64,000 nucleotides of DNA from Flavobacterium antarcticum DSM 19726 (GCF_000419685.1 NZ_ATTM01000001.1:372001-436000), one strand, 5' to 3'. Positions 7,792 to 17,969 are shown, counted from the first letter of the stretch. The notes: generated by a model not told the origin, from the letters alone. Made by a program: numbers and translations.

Positions 7792-9240
7792 TTAGTTCAT
7801 TTCCGAATAACCTACAGCAACACCTTTTAAAGTTCCGCTGGTGCAATCTGTAATTGTTACATTTACGAATTCACCTGCTTTGTAATTTTCTTTTGGGAAA
7901 ACAACCATAATACTTTGGGAGTTTTTTCCCGCCCATTCGTCAGCGGAACGTTTTGATTCTTTTTCAATTAGAACTTCAACCGTTTGACCTAAAAATTCTT
8001 GTGTTCTGAAAGCACTGTGTTCGCGCTGTAAATCCACAATTTCTTGTAAACGTCTTGCTTTTGTTGGTTCAGGAACATCGTCGTCTAATTTTCTTCCCGC
8101 CATAGTTCCTGGTCGTTCAGAATAAGAATACATGTAGCCAAAACTATATTTTACATGAGACATTAAGCTCATTGTGTCTTGATGGTCTTGTTCGGTTTCT
8201 GTTGGGAAACCTGCAATCATATCTTGAGTGATTGTGCAATTTGGAATTATTGCTCTAATTCTATTGATTAAGTTGAAGTATTCTTCACGCGTGTGCAAAC
8301 GATTCATTGCTTTCAAAATTCGATCGCTTCCCGATTGAACAGGTAAATGAATGTGTTTACAGATATTGTGATATCTCGCAATAATATGCAAAACCGGTTC
8401 GTGCATATCCTGCGGATTTGACGTTGAGAATCGAATACGCATTTTAGGAAATGTAACTGCCACATTTTCTAAAAGTTGTGCAAAATCGACAGCAGTTGCT
8501 TGTGCAAATTCTGAAGCATTGCCAAAATCTTTTTTCAATCCGCCGCCATACCATAAATAACTATCTACGTTTTGACCTAAAAGTGTGATTTCTTTATAAC
8601 CTGTGTTCCAAAGTTTTTGGATTTCGGCCATAATACTTTCTGGCTCGCGACTTCTTTCGCGTCCACGCGTAAATGGAACTACGCAGAACGTACACATATT
8701 ATCACAACCACGAGTAATCGAAACAAAAGCTGAAATTCCATTCGTATTCAATCGAACAGGAGAGATATCGCCGTAAGTTTCGTCTTTCGACAAAATTACG
8801 TTGATGGCGTCATTACCTGATTCTACTTCCTGAAGTAAATTTGGTAAATCTTTATACGCATCGGGACCTACAACAAGGTCTACGATTTTTTCTTCTTCTA
8901 AAAACTGGGTTTTCAAACGTTCGGCCATACAACCGAGAACGCCCACTTTCATCTTTGGATTCAAATCACGCTTTACGGCATTGTATTTTTCTAAACGTTT
9001 ACGAATGGTTTGTTCTGCCTTATCACGGATGGAACACGTATTTATTAATACTAAATCCGCTTCTTCCAATATAGTAGTGGTATTGTAATTATTTTCTGAT
9101 AAAATCGAAGCCACGACTTCACTGTCCGAAAAGTTCATCGCGCAACCATAACTTTCAATAAATAATTTCTTTGAATTCTGTGCTTTATTTTCTAAAACCA
9201 AGCTTTCGCCTTGTTTGCTTTCTTCAATTGTCTTTTCCAT
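7792..9240 (-). CDS. miaB: tRNA-2-methylthio-N6-dimethylallyladenosine synthase MiaB
   Basis: 482 aa, usual length. The N-terminal MTTase domain has the three cysteines of its [4Fe-4S] cluster (YGCAMN, NTCSIRDKA, VLGCMAERL). The radical-SAM motif C179-x3-C183-x2-C186 (RGCDNMCTFC) follows, and a C-terminal TRAM domain runs from about residue 410. MiaB adds the 2-methylthio group to i6A37 of tRNAs reading UNN codons. A good Bacteroidota promoter precedes it (9271-9303), so it heads the long minus-strand run toward groL. Confidence 0.97.
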   Translation of the reverse strand: MEKTIEESKQGESLVLENKAQNSKKLFIESYGCAMNFSDSEVVASILSENNYNTTTILEEADLVLINTCSIRDKAEQTIRKRLEKYNAVKRDLNPKMKVGVLGCMAERLKTQFLEEEKIVDLVVGPDAYKDLPNLLQEVESGNDAINVILSKDETYGDISPVRLNTNGISAFVSITRGCDNMCTFCVVPFTRGRERSREPESIMAEIQKLWNTGYKEITLLGQNVDSYLWYGGGLKKDFGNASEFAQATAVDFAQLLENVAVTFPKMRIRFSTSNPQDMHEPVLHIIARYHNICKHIHLPVQSGSDRILKAMNRLHTREEYFNLINRIRAIIPNCTITQDMIAGFPTETEQDHQDTMSLMSHVKYSFGYMYSYSERPGTMAGRKLDDDVPEPTKARRLQEIVDLQREHSAFRTQEFLGQTVEVLIEKESKRSADEWAGKNSQSIMVVFPKENYKAGEFVNVTITDCTSGTLKGVAVGYSEMN

Positions 9241-9270
9241 GGTCGTCTAAAGTAGGAATTTTTCCGTCTG

Positions 9271-9303
9271 CAAATATAGCTTTTTTTAATAGGATGTGAC
9301 AAG
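9271..9303 (-). promoter_or_regulatory. Promoter of miaB
   Basis: Minus strand: CTTG (9300-9303), 21 nt spacer, then TATATTTG (9271-9278), a consensus -7 box. The ATG is 30 nt downstream. Confidence 0.65.
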
Positions 9304-9406
9304 TTGGCAGATTGAGTTTAACAAAATTATTCATACTATTTTAAAAACTCATTCACACTTTTACCCACAAAAGCACACAATAAAACGGAATTTTAAAAAA
9401 AACAAT

Positions 9407-9414
9407 TACTTTTG
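9407..9414 (+). promoter_or_regulatory. -7 box of the topA promoter
   Basis: TACTTTTG matches TAnnTTTG. It ends 19 nt before the ATG at 9434 and so decides that start: the longer reading frame beginning at 9296 would place coding sequence upstream of the transcript. No clear -33 is visible. Confidence 0.6.
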
Positions 9415-9433
9415 CCCGAGAAAGAAAAGCATT

Positions 9434-11989
9434 ATGGCAAAGAATTTAGTGATTGTAGAGTCACCTGCGAAAGCAAAAACGATAGAGAAATTTTTAGGAA
9501 GTGATTACCAGGTAGAGTCCAGTTATGGACATATTGCTGATTTACCTTCCAAAGAAATTGGTGTAGATGTTGAAAATAAATTCAAACCCAAATACGAGGT
9601 TTCTCCTGATAAAAAAGCCCTGGTTGCAAAACTTAAAGGACTTGCCAAGAAAGCCGATATGGTTTGGTTAGCAAGTGATGAAGATCGCGAAGGTGAAGCC
9701 ATTTCTTGGCATTTAGCCGAAGAATTAAATTTGGATAAAAGCAAAACCAAGCGAATTGTTTTCCACGAAATTACAAAAACAGCAATTTTAAAAGCAATTG
9801 ATAATCCAAGGGAAATTGATTATAATTTAGTTAATGCTCAACAAGCTCGACGCGTTTTAGATCGTTTAGTTGGTTATGAATTGTCGCCTGTTTTGTGGAG
9901 AAAAATTAAAGGAGGACTATCTGCTGGACGTGTTCAATCGGTTTCCGTTCGTCTAATTGTGGAACGTGAAAGAGAAATACAGAACTTTAATGCGGTTGCA
10001 TCTTATTCAATCGTAGCAGAATTTGCAAACGAGTCTGGAAAAACTTTTAAAGCAAAATTGCCTAAGAATTTTTCGACGAAAAAAGAAGCTGAAGACTTTT
10101 TAAATAAAAATAGTAGTTCTACCTATAAAGTATCGGATTTAGAAACGAAACCAACAAAGAAATCTCCAACAGCACCTTTTACGACTTCGACTTTGCAACA
10201 AGAAGCAGCTCGTAAATTGTATTTGCCTGTTGGAATTACAATGCAATTAGCACAAAGACTATACGAAGCGGGACTTATTACTTATATGAGAACGGATAGT
10301 GTGAATCTTTCGAAAGATGCCATGAATGCGGCTGAAGCGGAGATCATTCGTTCGTATGGAAAAGAATTTTCTCATCCGCGAACTTTTACCAATAAAAGCA
10401 AAGGAGCTCAAGAAGCACACGAAGCGATTCGTCCGACAGATATGTCGCAACATACGGTGAATATTGACCGTGACCAAGCACGATTATATGATTTGATTTG
10501 GAAACGAACATTAGCTTCTCAAATGAGTGATGCTAAATTGGAACGTACGAACGTGAAAATTCAAGCAAATAACCACGATGAAGTTTTCGCTGCAACGGGT
10601 GAAGTATTGCTTTTTGAAGGATTTTTGAAAGTCTATTTGGAAGGAAATGACGATGATGATGAAGAGCAAGAAGGTTTGTTGCCGGCTTTAAAAGTAAGTG
10701 AGAAACTACAAAATAATTATATTACAGCAACGGAACGTTACACACGAGCTCCTGCAAGATATACGGAAGCTTCTTTAGTCAAGAAATTAGAGGAACTTGG
10801 AATTGGACGTCCGTCCACTTACGCACCAACGATTTCTACAATTATCAACAGAAATTATGTTGAAAAAGGAACTTTAGAAGGTCAAGAACGAAATTACACA
10901 CAACTTACTTTAGCTGCTGGAAAAGTAGGCGAGAAGTTGTTGACAGAAAATACAGGTTCGGATAAAGGAAAATTAGTTCCAACAGATATTGGAACAATAG
11001 TAACCGATTTCTTGGTTAAAAACTTTGAACGCATTTTAGATTATAATTTTACCGCGAAAGTAGAGCAGGATTTTGATGAAATTGCAGAAGGAAATGTCGA
11101 TTGGCATAAGATGATGCAAGAGTTTTACGATCAATTTCACCCGAATGTGAAAGATGTTGAAGAAAATGCAGAACGCGAATCAGGTGAACGAATTTTAGGA
11201 ACGGATCCAAAATCCGGTAAACCGGTCAGCGTTCGTTTAGGGAAGTTTGGTCCGATGGCTCAAATAGGTAATGCTGAAGATGAAGAGAAAATATTTGCCA
11301 GTTTAATGAACGATCAAAATATCGGAACCATTACGATTGAAGAAGCGTTGAAACTCTTTTTACTGCCTAAAAACTTAGGTACATATAAAGGAGAAGAAGT
11401 GGAAGTAAATAATGGACGCTTTGGTCCTTACGTTCGATTTGGGACTATGTTTATCTCTTTGCCAAAAGGGGAGGATCCAATGGATGTTACTTTAGTTAGA
11501 GCGGAAGAATTGATTGACGAGAAAGAAAAAGCTGATGCACCAATTGCAACCTACAAAGAGGAACCCGTTCAAAAAGGAGTGGGTCGTTTTGGTCCCTTCT
11601 TGAAATGGAGTGGAATGTTCATCAATGTAAATAAAAAATATAATTTCGATAATCTATCTCAAGAAGACATTGTGGAGTTGATTGAAGATAAAATTCAGAA
11701 GGAAATTGATAAAGTAATTCATCATTGGCCAGACGAAGGAATCAAGGTGGAGAAAGCACGTTGGGGTCGCTCTGTGATTACGAAAGGAAAAATCAAAATT
11801 GAGCTTCCTAAAGAAGTGGATGCTGCGGCATTGACTTTTGCTGAAGTGCAAGAAATGATTGCTAAAAAGACGCCTGCTAAGAAGACGGCGGCTAAAAAAG
11901 CACTAGCAAAGAAAGCAACGACGGCTAAAAAAACAACGACGGCTAAAAAAACAACGGCAACTAAAAAAGCACCCGTAAAAAAGAAATAG
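9434..11989 (+). CDS. topA: DNA topoisomerase I (type IA)
   Basis: 851 aa starting at ATG 9434 with the invariant AKNLVIVESPAKAKTIEKFLG-like opening of the Toprim domain. The DxDxE-type acidic motif is SDEDREGE near residue 78, and the catalytic tyrosine is Y284 in the AGLITYMRTDS motif. The C-terminal part carries several short topoisomerase-C repeats (KFGPMAQIG, RFGPYVRFG, RFGPFLKWSG), then a Lys/Ala/Thr-rich basic tail of about 40 residues. It relaxes negative supercoils. The next gene starts 3 nt later. Confidence 0.97.
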   Translation: MAKNLVIVESPAKAKTIEKFLGSDYQVESSYGHIADLPSKEIGVDVENKFKPKYEVSPDKKALVAKLKGLAKKADMVWLASDEDREGEAISWHLAEELNLDKSKTKRIVFHEITKTAILKAIDNPREIDYNLVNAQQARRVLDRLVGYELSPVLWRKIKGGLSAGRVQSVSVRLIVEREREIQNFNAVASYSIVAEFANESGKTFKAKLPKNFSTKKEAEDFLNKNSSSTYKVSDLETKPTKKSPTAPFTTSTLQQEAARKLYLPVGITMQLAQRLYEAGLITYMRTDSVNLSKDAMNAAEAEIIRSYGKEFSHPRTFTNKSKGAQEAHEAIRPTDMSQHTVNIDRDQARLYDLIWKRTLASQMSDAKLERTNVKIQANNHDEVFAATGEVLLFEGFLKVYLEGNDDDDEEQEGLLPALKVSEKLQNNYITATERYTRAPARYTEASLVKKLEELGIGRPSTYAPTISTIINRNYVEKGTLEGQERNYTQLTLAAGKVGEKLLTENTGSDKGKLVPTDIGTIVTDFLVKNFERILDYNFTAKVEQDFDEIAEGNVDWHKMMQEFYDQFHPNVKDVEENAERESGERILGTDPKSGKPVSVRLGKFGPMAQIGNAEDEEKIFASLMNDQNIGTITIEEALKLFLLPKNLGTYKGEEVEVNNGRFGPYVRFGTMFISLPKGEDPMDVTLVRAEELIDEKEKADAPIATYKEEPVQKGVGRFGPFLKWSGMFINVNKKYNFDNLSQEDIVELIEDKIQKEIDKVIHHWPDEGIKVEKARWGRSVITKGKIKIELPKEVDAAALTFAEVQEMIAKKTPAKKTAAKKALAKKATTAKKTTTAKKTTATKKAPVKKK

Positions 11990-11992
11990 GAA

Positions 11993-13144
11993 ATGGAATT
12001 TGAATTTTTACATCCATTAAATAATGAGATTATTCAGTATGTGGAATCGTTAACTTCGCAAAATTTGGGGAGTAAAGTGGTGCTGCATTCTGAGGTTGAT
12101 TTTCCAGATTTAGATAAAGTCCAAATTGCTATTATAGGTGTTTTGGAAAATCGAGGCGATTCAAACGAAATTAACGCCGTTGAATTAACCGCTATTAGAA
12201 AAGAATTTTACAGTTTATATCCCGGAAATTGGCAAAGTACGATTGCTGATTTAGGAGATATTCGAGCGGGTAATGAACTAAGTGATACGTATTATGCTGT
12301 GAAGTCAGTTGTTGCTTCACTTATTAAAAAGAAAATTATTCCAATTATTATTGGCGGAAGCCAGGACTTGACGTACGCTATGTATCGTGCTTACGATGTT
12401 TTGGAACAGATGGTGAATTTAGTTTCCATTGATAGTAAATTTGATTTAGGGAAGGAAAACGCCACAGATATGGCTTCTTCTTACTTAACTCGAATGATTA
12501 TTGAGGAGCCGAACAATCTTTTTAATTATAGTGTGGTGGGTTATCAAACCTACTATAATGCACAAGAAGAGATTGATTTGATGGAAAAACTGTTCTTTGA
12601 AGGCTATCGCTTGGGAGAGATTACGAATGATATTACGATCGCAGAGCCTGTATTTAGGGACGCGGATATTGTAAGTGTAGATTTAACATCGATCCAATCA
12701 TCAAATTCCGGTAATTTCGTTACTTTTACGCCAAATGGTTTTAACGGTAAAGAAATATGTTCATTATCGAGATATGCTGGAATAAGTGATAAAGTGTCAA
12801 TTTTTGGGATTTTTAATCACAATAGTTCAAAGCAAGAAAGTATTTTGATTGCGCAAATTTTATGGTACTTCATTGAAGGTTATCATTACCGTTCCAATGA
12901 GTATCCGTTCAGTACAAAAGACAATTATATCAAGTACATTGTTCCGCTTGAACAGGAAGAATTGATATTTTACAAGAGCAATAAGAGCGAAAGATGGTGG
13001 ATTGAGGTCCCGCAAATAATTCATTCTCATACTAAAAGAGAGAAAAACACGTTATTACCGTGTTCGTATGAAGATTATTTAGGCGCGATTAATCAAGAAA
13101 TACCAAATCGTTGGTGGAAAAACCAAAGAAAAAGCATTATTTAA
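11993..13144 (+). CDS. Arginase/formimidoylglutamase-fold protein, probably without the metal site
   Basis: 383 aa with the ureohydrolase (arginase/HutG) core: a repeated beta-alpha pattern with IIPIIIGGS at 115-123 and the strands that normally carry Mn ligands. Three of the six ligand positions are altered: GGDHS has become GGSQD (Q124 for His), DAHxD has become D147-S-K-F-D151 (Lys for His), and the SxDxDxxDP strand reads S228-V-D-L-T (Thr for the second Asp). The classic binuclear manganese centre is therefore unlikely. The gene starts 3 nt after topA and precedes gldK, an arrangement I recall in Flavobacterium. Databases may label it formimidoylglutamase; I infer a non-enzymatic or altered role. 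Confidence 0.75.
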   Translation: MEFEFLHPLNNEIIQYVESLTSQNLGSKVVLHSEVDFPDLDKVQIAIIGVLENRGDSNEINAVELTAIRKEFYSLYPGNWQSTIADLGDIRAGNELSDTYYAVKSVVASLIKKKIIPIIIGGSQDLTYAMYRAYDVLEQMVNLVSIDSKFDLGKENATDMASSYLTRMIIEEPNNLFNYSVVGYQTYYNAQEEIDLMEKLFFEGYRLGEITNDITIAEPVFRDADIVSVDLTSIQSSNSGNFVTFTPNGFNGKEICSLSRYAGISDKVSIFGIFNHNSSKQESILIAQILWYFIEGYHYRSNEYPFSTKDNYIKYIVPLEQEELIFYKSNKSERWWIEVPQIIHSHTKREKNTLLPCSYEDYLGAINQEIPNRWWKNQRKSII

Positions 13145-13288
13145 CAGCAAGTTAACGTATGGTAAATAATTTTTAAACAAACATTTCACATTTTTTTAAG
13201 TATTTGTTTTAAAAAAAATTGTTTATATAAAAAAAAATAAATAGGTTTACGACCTTAAAATTAAGAATATTTTATAACCCAAATTTAT

Positions 13289-14677
13289 ATGAAGAAGTTC
13301 ATTGCATTTGCAGCATTATCATCATTATTATTCAGCTGTGGTTCTGGCGACAAAGGGGAGTTAGTTGGAGTCAAAGGAAAAAAGTGGCACCCAGAGAAAC
13401 CTTACGGTATGTCATTAGTACCAGGCGGATCTTATATTATGGGTAAATCAGACGATGATTTGGCTAATATTGGGGATGCTCCAACAAAAACAGTTACCGT
13501 TCGATCATTCTACATGGATGAAACAGAAATAACAAATAGCGAGTACCGTCAGTTTGTGGAATGGGTAAAAGATTCTACAATCCGTGTTCGTTTAGCGATC
13601 ATGGCAGATGACCAAGGACAGACTGGTGCTGGTGGTAAAGGCGGAAAAAATGCCTCAAGTATTGGTGACTTCGCTTTTAGCGATGCTGATCCTGAGAAGA
13701 TGACACCTTACGACAAGTATATGTATGAAAATTATTACAGTATTGGTACTGAAGATGATATGTATGCAGGACGTAAAATCAATAAAAAGGTAAAATTGAT
13801 TACAGATACGGCTAAGTATCCAGATGAATTTTACAGTGAAGTAATGGACTCTATGTATTTGCCTATAGAAGAATCGTACAACGGTTTGAGAACTATAGAT
13901 GTTAATAAATTGAAATTCCGTTACACTGAAGTGAACTTAAACGAAGCGGTTAAGAAAAAAGGTAGAAAAGGATTTATCAAAAAATCAGAGCCAGTTGAAA
14001 TTTACCCTGATACAACAGCATGGATTAAAGATTTCTCTTATTCTTATAACGAGCCAATGCATAATGATTATTTCTGGCACCAAGCATACAGCGATTATCC
14101 GGTTGTTGGTGTAAATTGGAAACAATCAAAAGCATTTTGTGCATGGAGAACTTTGTATAAAAATTCGCATATCAAATCTAAAAAGAAAAAAGGACGTAAC
14201 TTGATTAACTCGTTCCGTTTGCCAACTGAAGCAGAATGGGAATATGCAGCTAGAGGTGGTTTGCAATCAGGAGCTTATCCTTGGGGAGGTCCTTACACTA
14301 AAAACGATAGAGCATGTTTCTTAGCGAATTTCAAACCAAATCGTGGAGATTATGCAGCTGATGGTGCTTTGTACACAGTTGAAGCTAAATCATACGATCC
14401 AAACGGATATAACTTGTACAACATGGCAGGTAACGTTGCAGAGTGGACTGATTCTTCTTACGATGCAGGAGCTTACGAATTCGTTTCAACAATGAATCCT
14501 AATGTGCCAGACAGTAAAAACCAACGTAAAGTTTTACGTGGAGGTTCGTGGAAAGACGTAGCGTTTATGTTGCAAGTTAGTACGCGTGATTTCGAATATG
14601 CAGATACTGCTAGAAGTTACATCGGATTCCGTACTGTTCAAGATTATATGGGAACCCAAACTACAGGAACTAAGTAA
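13289..14677 (+). CDS. gldK: Gliding motility / type IX secretion lipoprotein GldK
   Basis: 462 aa. The lipoprotein signal ends in LLFSC with C17 as the acylated residue. The body is a formylglycine-generating-enzyme/sulfatase-modifying fold: MSLVPGGSYIMG near residue 45, FYMDETEITNSEYRQF, FRLPTEAEWEYAARGG and the C-terminal RGGSWKD...RTSRSYIGFR-like end. GldK forms the periplasmic/outer-membrane ring of the T9SS with GldN, beneath the SprA translocon. It is first in gldKLMN. Confidence 0.97.
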   Translation: MKKFIAFAALSSLLFSCGSGDKGELVGVKGKKWHPEKPYGMSLVPGGSYIMGKSDDDLANIGDAPTKTVTVRSFYMDETEITNSEYRQFVEWVKDSTIRVRLAIMADDQGQTGAGGKGGKNASSIGDFAFSDADPEKMTPYDKYMYENYYSIGTEDDMYAGRKINKKVKLITDTAKYPDEFYSEVMDSMYLPIEESYNGLRTIDVNKLKFRYTEVNLNEAVKKKGRKGFIKKSEPVEIYPDTTAWIKDFSYSYNEPMHNDYFWHQAYSDYPVVGVNWKQSKAFCAWRTLYKNSHIKSKKKKGRNLINSFRLPTEAEWEYAARGGLQSGAYPWGGPYTKNDRACFLANFKPNRGDYAADGALYTVEAKSYDPNGYNLYNMAGNVAEWTDSSYDAGAYEFVSTMNPNVPDSKNQRKVLRGGSWKDVAFMLQVSTRDFEYADTARSYIGFRTVQDYMGTQTTGTK

Positions 14678-14749
14678 TTATTTCCTACATTAAATTGTAT
14701 TTAACCAAACTTTATAACTCACTAAATTAACTAAAAAAAAACTATTATT

Positions 14750-15394
14750 ATGGCATTATTAAGCAAAAAAGCAATGAATTTCGCTTACGGTATGGGAGCA
14801 GCGATTGTAATCATTGGTGCATTATTTAAAATTACACACTTTGAAATTGGACCATTAACAGGAACTTTAATGCTTTCTATTGGATTGATTACTGAAGCAT
14901 TGATTTTTGCACTGTCTGCTTTTGAACCAGTAGACAACGAATTAGACTGGACATTGGTATATCCTGAATTAGCAGGTGGCGAAACAAAAGGAAAGATTGT
15001 AAAAAAAGAAAATCCAGTTGAAGCACAAGGTTTATTGTCTCAAAAATTAGATAATCTATTGAAAGAAGCGAAAATTGACGGTGCAATGATGGCTAGTTTA
15101 GGAAACAGTATCAAAAATTTCGAATCTGCTGCGAAAGGAATCTCTCCAGCTGCTGATGGAATTGCTGCAACTAAAAAATACAGCGAAGAACTGTCAATGG
15201 CTGCTGCTCAAATGGAATCATTAAACAGTTTGTACAAAGTACAATTAGAAAGCGCTTCAAGAAATGCTGAAGCAAATAAAGAAATTGCTGACAACGCTTC
15301 TAAATTAAAAGATCAAATGCAATCTATGACTGCAAACATTGCTTCTTTAAACAATGTTTATGGTGGAATGCTTTCTGCAATGAGTAACAAATAA
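14750..15394 (+). CDS. gldL: Gliding motility motor protein GldL
   Basis: 214 aa. Two transmembrane helices (about residues 10-27 and 34-57) precede a long cytoplasmic, helical, Ala/Ser-rich tail. The intramembrane charged residues K27, E49 and E59 match positions implicated in proton coupling in GldLM. GldL pentamers surround a GldM dimer to form the proton-driven inner-membrane motor of gliding and T9SS export. Confidence 0.97.
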   Translation: MALLSKKAMNFAYGMGAAIVIIGALFKITHFEIGPLTGTLMLSIGLITEALIFALSAFEPVDNELDWTLVYPELAGGETKGKIVKKENPVEAQGLLSQKLDNLLKEAKIDGAMMASLGNSIKNFESAAKGISPAADGIAATKKYSEELSMAAAQMESLNSLYKVQLESASRNAEANKEIADNASKLKDQMQSMTANIASLNNVYGGMLSAMSNK

Positions 15395-15449
15395 TAATTA
15401 GTTTAAGACTATATTTTTAATTAACAAAATACAAAAAAACTAATTTATA

Positions 15450-16988
15450 ATGGCAGGAGGAAAATTAACCCCTAGACAGAAGATGATTAACCTGATGTAT
15501 CTGGTTTTCATCGCGATGTTAGCAATGAATATGTCAAAAGAAGTATTATCAGCGTTCGGTTTGATGAATGAAAAATTCGAAGCTGCAAACACTACTTCAA
15601 AATTGACAAACGAGCAAATGATGGCTTCGTTAGACACTAAAGCTGCTGAAGCCTCTGGTGAATTCTCGAAAGCAGCGATTACGGCTCATAAAGTAGAAGC
15701 AGCAACAAAAAAGTTCTTTGATTTTATTGCAACTGCAAAGGTAGAAGTTCTTGAAGGTGTAAAACCTGAGGATGGAAAATTACCTTACGAAGCAATGGAT
15801 AAGTCTGAAAACTTAGACAATAATTGGTTTTCAGGTGAAGGCTATACTAAAAGAGGAAACGATGTTATGACTGCTATTGCAGCATATAAATCTGAAATGA
15901 AAGAAGCTTTAGGAGAAGAGAAGAAATACTCTGCAATTCTGAATCAAGTAAATAAAGAGTTTGATGTAACTGATGTTACTAATAAAGAAGGAATTAAAAT
16001 TAAATTTTTAGATTACCACTTTAAAGGTTTCCCAGCAATCGCATCTTTAGCTAAGCTTTCAGCATGGCAAAGTGATGCTAAAAAAGCAGAATCTGACGTT
16101 ATAAGTGCGGCTTTAGGAAAAGCGGCCGTTCAAGCTGCATCTTATAGTAATTATCAAGCGATGGTTATTTTAGATAAAAACGCTTATTTTCAAGGAGAAA
16201 AAGTTACAGGAAAAGTTGTTTTAGGTCGTTACGATGAAAACACGAAACCTGCAAGTGTAAGTGGTGCCACTTTAGATCCTGCTACAGGTCAAGCGAAAAT
16301 TAATTTAACTGCTGGAGCTGTTGGTGAACAAAAGCTTGGTGGAGAATTTAAATTCGTAGAAGATGGAAAAACAATCTCTTTACCATTTAAAGGTAACTAC
16401 GTTGTAGTACCTCGTCCTAATTCTGCTACAATTGCAGCAGATAAAATGAACGTAGTATACAGAGGTGTTGTGAATCCTATGACAATATCTTTTGCCGGAG
16501 TTTCAGATAATAATGTTACAGCTTCAGCTGCAGGTTTATCAAAAGCAGGTGGTAACGGAAAGTATAACATGAGTCCTGGTCAAGGTACAGAAGTTTTAAT
16601 TAACGTTACTGGAAAACTTCCTGATGGAACTTCTGTTAGCGATAGAAAAGCATACCGTATCAAAAACATTCCTGCTCCACAAGGTGCAATTGGAGGACAA
16701 GTAGGTGATAGCAAAGGTGCTAAAGGACGTTTAGCTGTTTCACAAGTAACAGCTGAATTAGTTGACTTTGATTTTGACGTTAAGTTACAAGTAACGCAAT
16801 TTACATTTAGAGTTTCAGGTCAGCCATCAGTAGTTGTAAATGGAAATCGTGTAAACAAGCAATGTGAAGCTGCAATGGCGAGAGCTGGAAGAGGTGACAT
16901 CGTTACGATTTCTGAAATCAAGACAAAAATTGAAGGCTCGCCAATCATTTTGCGTCAAACTGCTCCTGCATTTTACGAAATACAATAA
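15450..16988 (+). CDS. gldM: Gliding motility motor/shaft protein GldM
   Basis: 512 aa. A short cytoplasmic N-terminus with R9, a residue implicated in motor function, leads into one membrane helix (about 14-33, LMYLVFIAMLAMNMSKEVL). A helical periplasmic domain and three Ig-like beta domains follow, reaching the GldK/GldN ring. GldM transmits motion of the GldL motor to the outer-membrane machinery. Spacing of 55 nt from gldL and 44 nt to gldN fits one transcript. Confidence 0.97.
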   Translation: MAGGKLTPRQKMINLMYLVFIAMLAMNMSKEVLSAFGLMNEKFEAANTTSKLTNEQMMASLDTKAAEASGEFSKAAITAHKVEAATKKFFDFIATAKVEVLEGVKPEDGKLPYEAMDKSENLDNNWFSGEGYTKRGNDVMTAIAAYKSEMKEALGEEKKYSAILNQVNKEFDVTDVTNKEGIKIKFLDYHFKGFPAIASLAKLSAWQSDAKKAESDVISAALGKAAVQAASYSNYQAMVILDKNAYFQGEKVTGKVVLGRYDENTKPASVSGATLDPATGQAKINLTAGAVGEQKLGGEFKFVEDGKTISLPFKGNYVVVPRPNSATIAADKMNVVYRGVVNPMTISFAGVSDNNVTASAAGLSKAGGNGKYNMSPGQGTEVLINVTGKLPDGTSVSDRKAYRIKNIPAPQGAIGGQVGDSKGAKGRLAVSQVTAELVDFDFDVKLQVTQFTFRVSGQPSVVVNGNRVNKQCEAAMARAGRGDIVTISEIKTKIEGSPIILRQTAPAFYEIQ

Positions 16989-17032
16989 TAATACCGGTTT
17001 AACGTTTTAATTAAACCACTTTAATATACACT

Positions 17033-17947
17033 ATGAATTGTAGAAATTTTTTATCACTAATCATTTTAGTTGCAGGAGGTATTACTTCCTCTGCACAATC
17101 TAATTTATTGAATGCTAAAACTCCCGATGAAATCGGAAAGAAATCAGCGGCTCAATTACTTTCAGATAATGATAAGCCATTACCATATGGTTTTGTAGAT
17201 GATCGTGATATCCTTATGGGTAAAGCGGTTTGGGAAATCATCGATTTAGATGAGCGAATTAACTTTCCAATGTACTTTCCTGTAGATACTGCTAATATTG
17301 GTTCTGATAGAAGATCTCTTTTCCATGTGCTTCTTAAAGCAATAAAAAGTGGCGAGTTGACGGAAGTGTACGGTGATAGTTATTTTAATTCAAAGCGTAC
17401 TTTAACTGAAATGGAGAATACATTTAAGTTTAGAGATACGACAAACGCCGGTCGTGATGAAATTAATAATTATTACGACGATTACATGAGTGGTAAAAGA
17501 GTGCTCGATCCTCAGTATGTGGATGAACGTTTCTTAACTTCTCAGGATATCTCTGCTTATCACATTAAAGGTTTTTGGTACTTTGACAAACGTCAAGGTG
17601 AATTAAAATACCGCCTAATTGCTATTTGTCCTGTTGCTAAAGAAGCGAGAGACGTTGGTAATGACGATGCAGTAGCTATTGAACTTTTCTGGATTTACTT
17701 TCCAGCAGCTCGAGAAGTATTGAATCAAGCCTACGCTTTCAATGATAAAAACTCAGCAATGCCAATCTCGTTTGATCGATTGTTGAATTCGAGACGTTTT
17801 AATGCAGTTATCTATCAAGAGGAAAATGTGTATGGAGATCGTGAGATTGAAAAGTACATGAAAGACAATTCTCAAATGCAATTGCTTGAAGCAGAACGTG
17901 TGAAAGACAAAATCAGAGATTTTGAACAAGATATGTGGAATTACTAA
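17033..17947 (+). CDS. gldN: Gliding motility / T9SS ring protein GldN
   Basis: 304 aa with an N-terminal signal peptide ending near SSAQS. The family pattern includes a VWEIIDLDERINFPMYFP-type segment, YDDYMSGKR, FDKRQGELKYRLIAICP and FWIYFPAAREVLN. GldN (PorN) binds GldK to form the periplasmic ring. It is last in the gld operon and is followed by a strong terminator. Confidence 0.96.
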   Translation: MNCRNFLSLIILVAGGITSSAQSNLLNAKTPDEIGKKSAAQLLSDNDKPLPYGFVDDRDILMGKAVWEIIDLDERINFPMYFPVDTANIGSDRRSLFHVLLKAIKSGELTEVYGDSYFNSKRTLTEMENTFKFRDTTNAGRDEINNYYDDYMSGKRVLDPQYVDERFLTSQDISAYHIKGFWYFDKRQGELKYRLIAICPVAKEARDVGNDDAVAIELFWIYFPAAREVLNQAYAFNDKNSAMPISFDRLLNSRRFNAVIYQEENVYGDREIEKYMKDNSQMQLLEAERVKDKIRDFEQDMWNY

Positions 17948-17969
17948 ATTGTAATTTTATTTTTAAACT

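Noticed and set aside
9296..9433. A 46-codon N-terminal extension of topA
   Set aside because: A consensus -7 box lies within it, and the conserved TopA start is at 9434.
11866..11985. Short direct repeats of GCTAAAAAAACAACG type
   Set aside because: They encode the Lys/Thr/Ala tail of TopA; low-complexity coding repeats, not a repeat element.
11993..13144. Formimidoylglutamase (hutG) acting with hutU
   Set aside because: Three of six metal ligands are replaced and it lies 38 kb from hutU beside topA and gldK.
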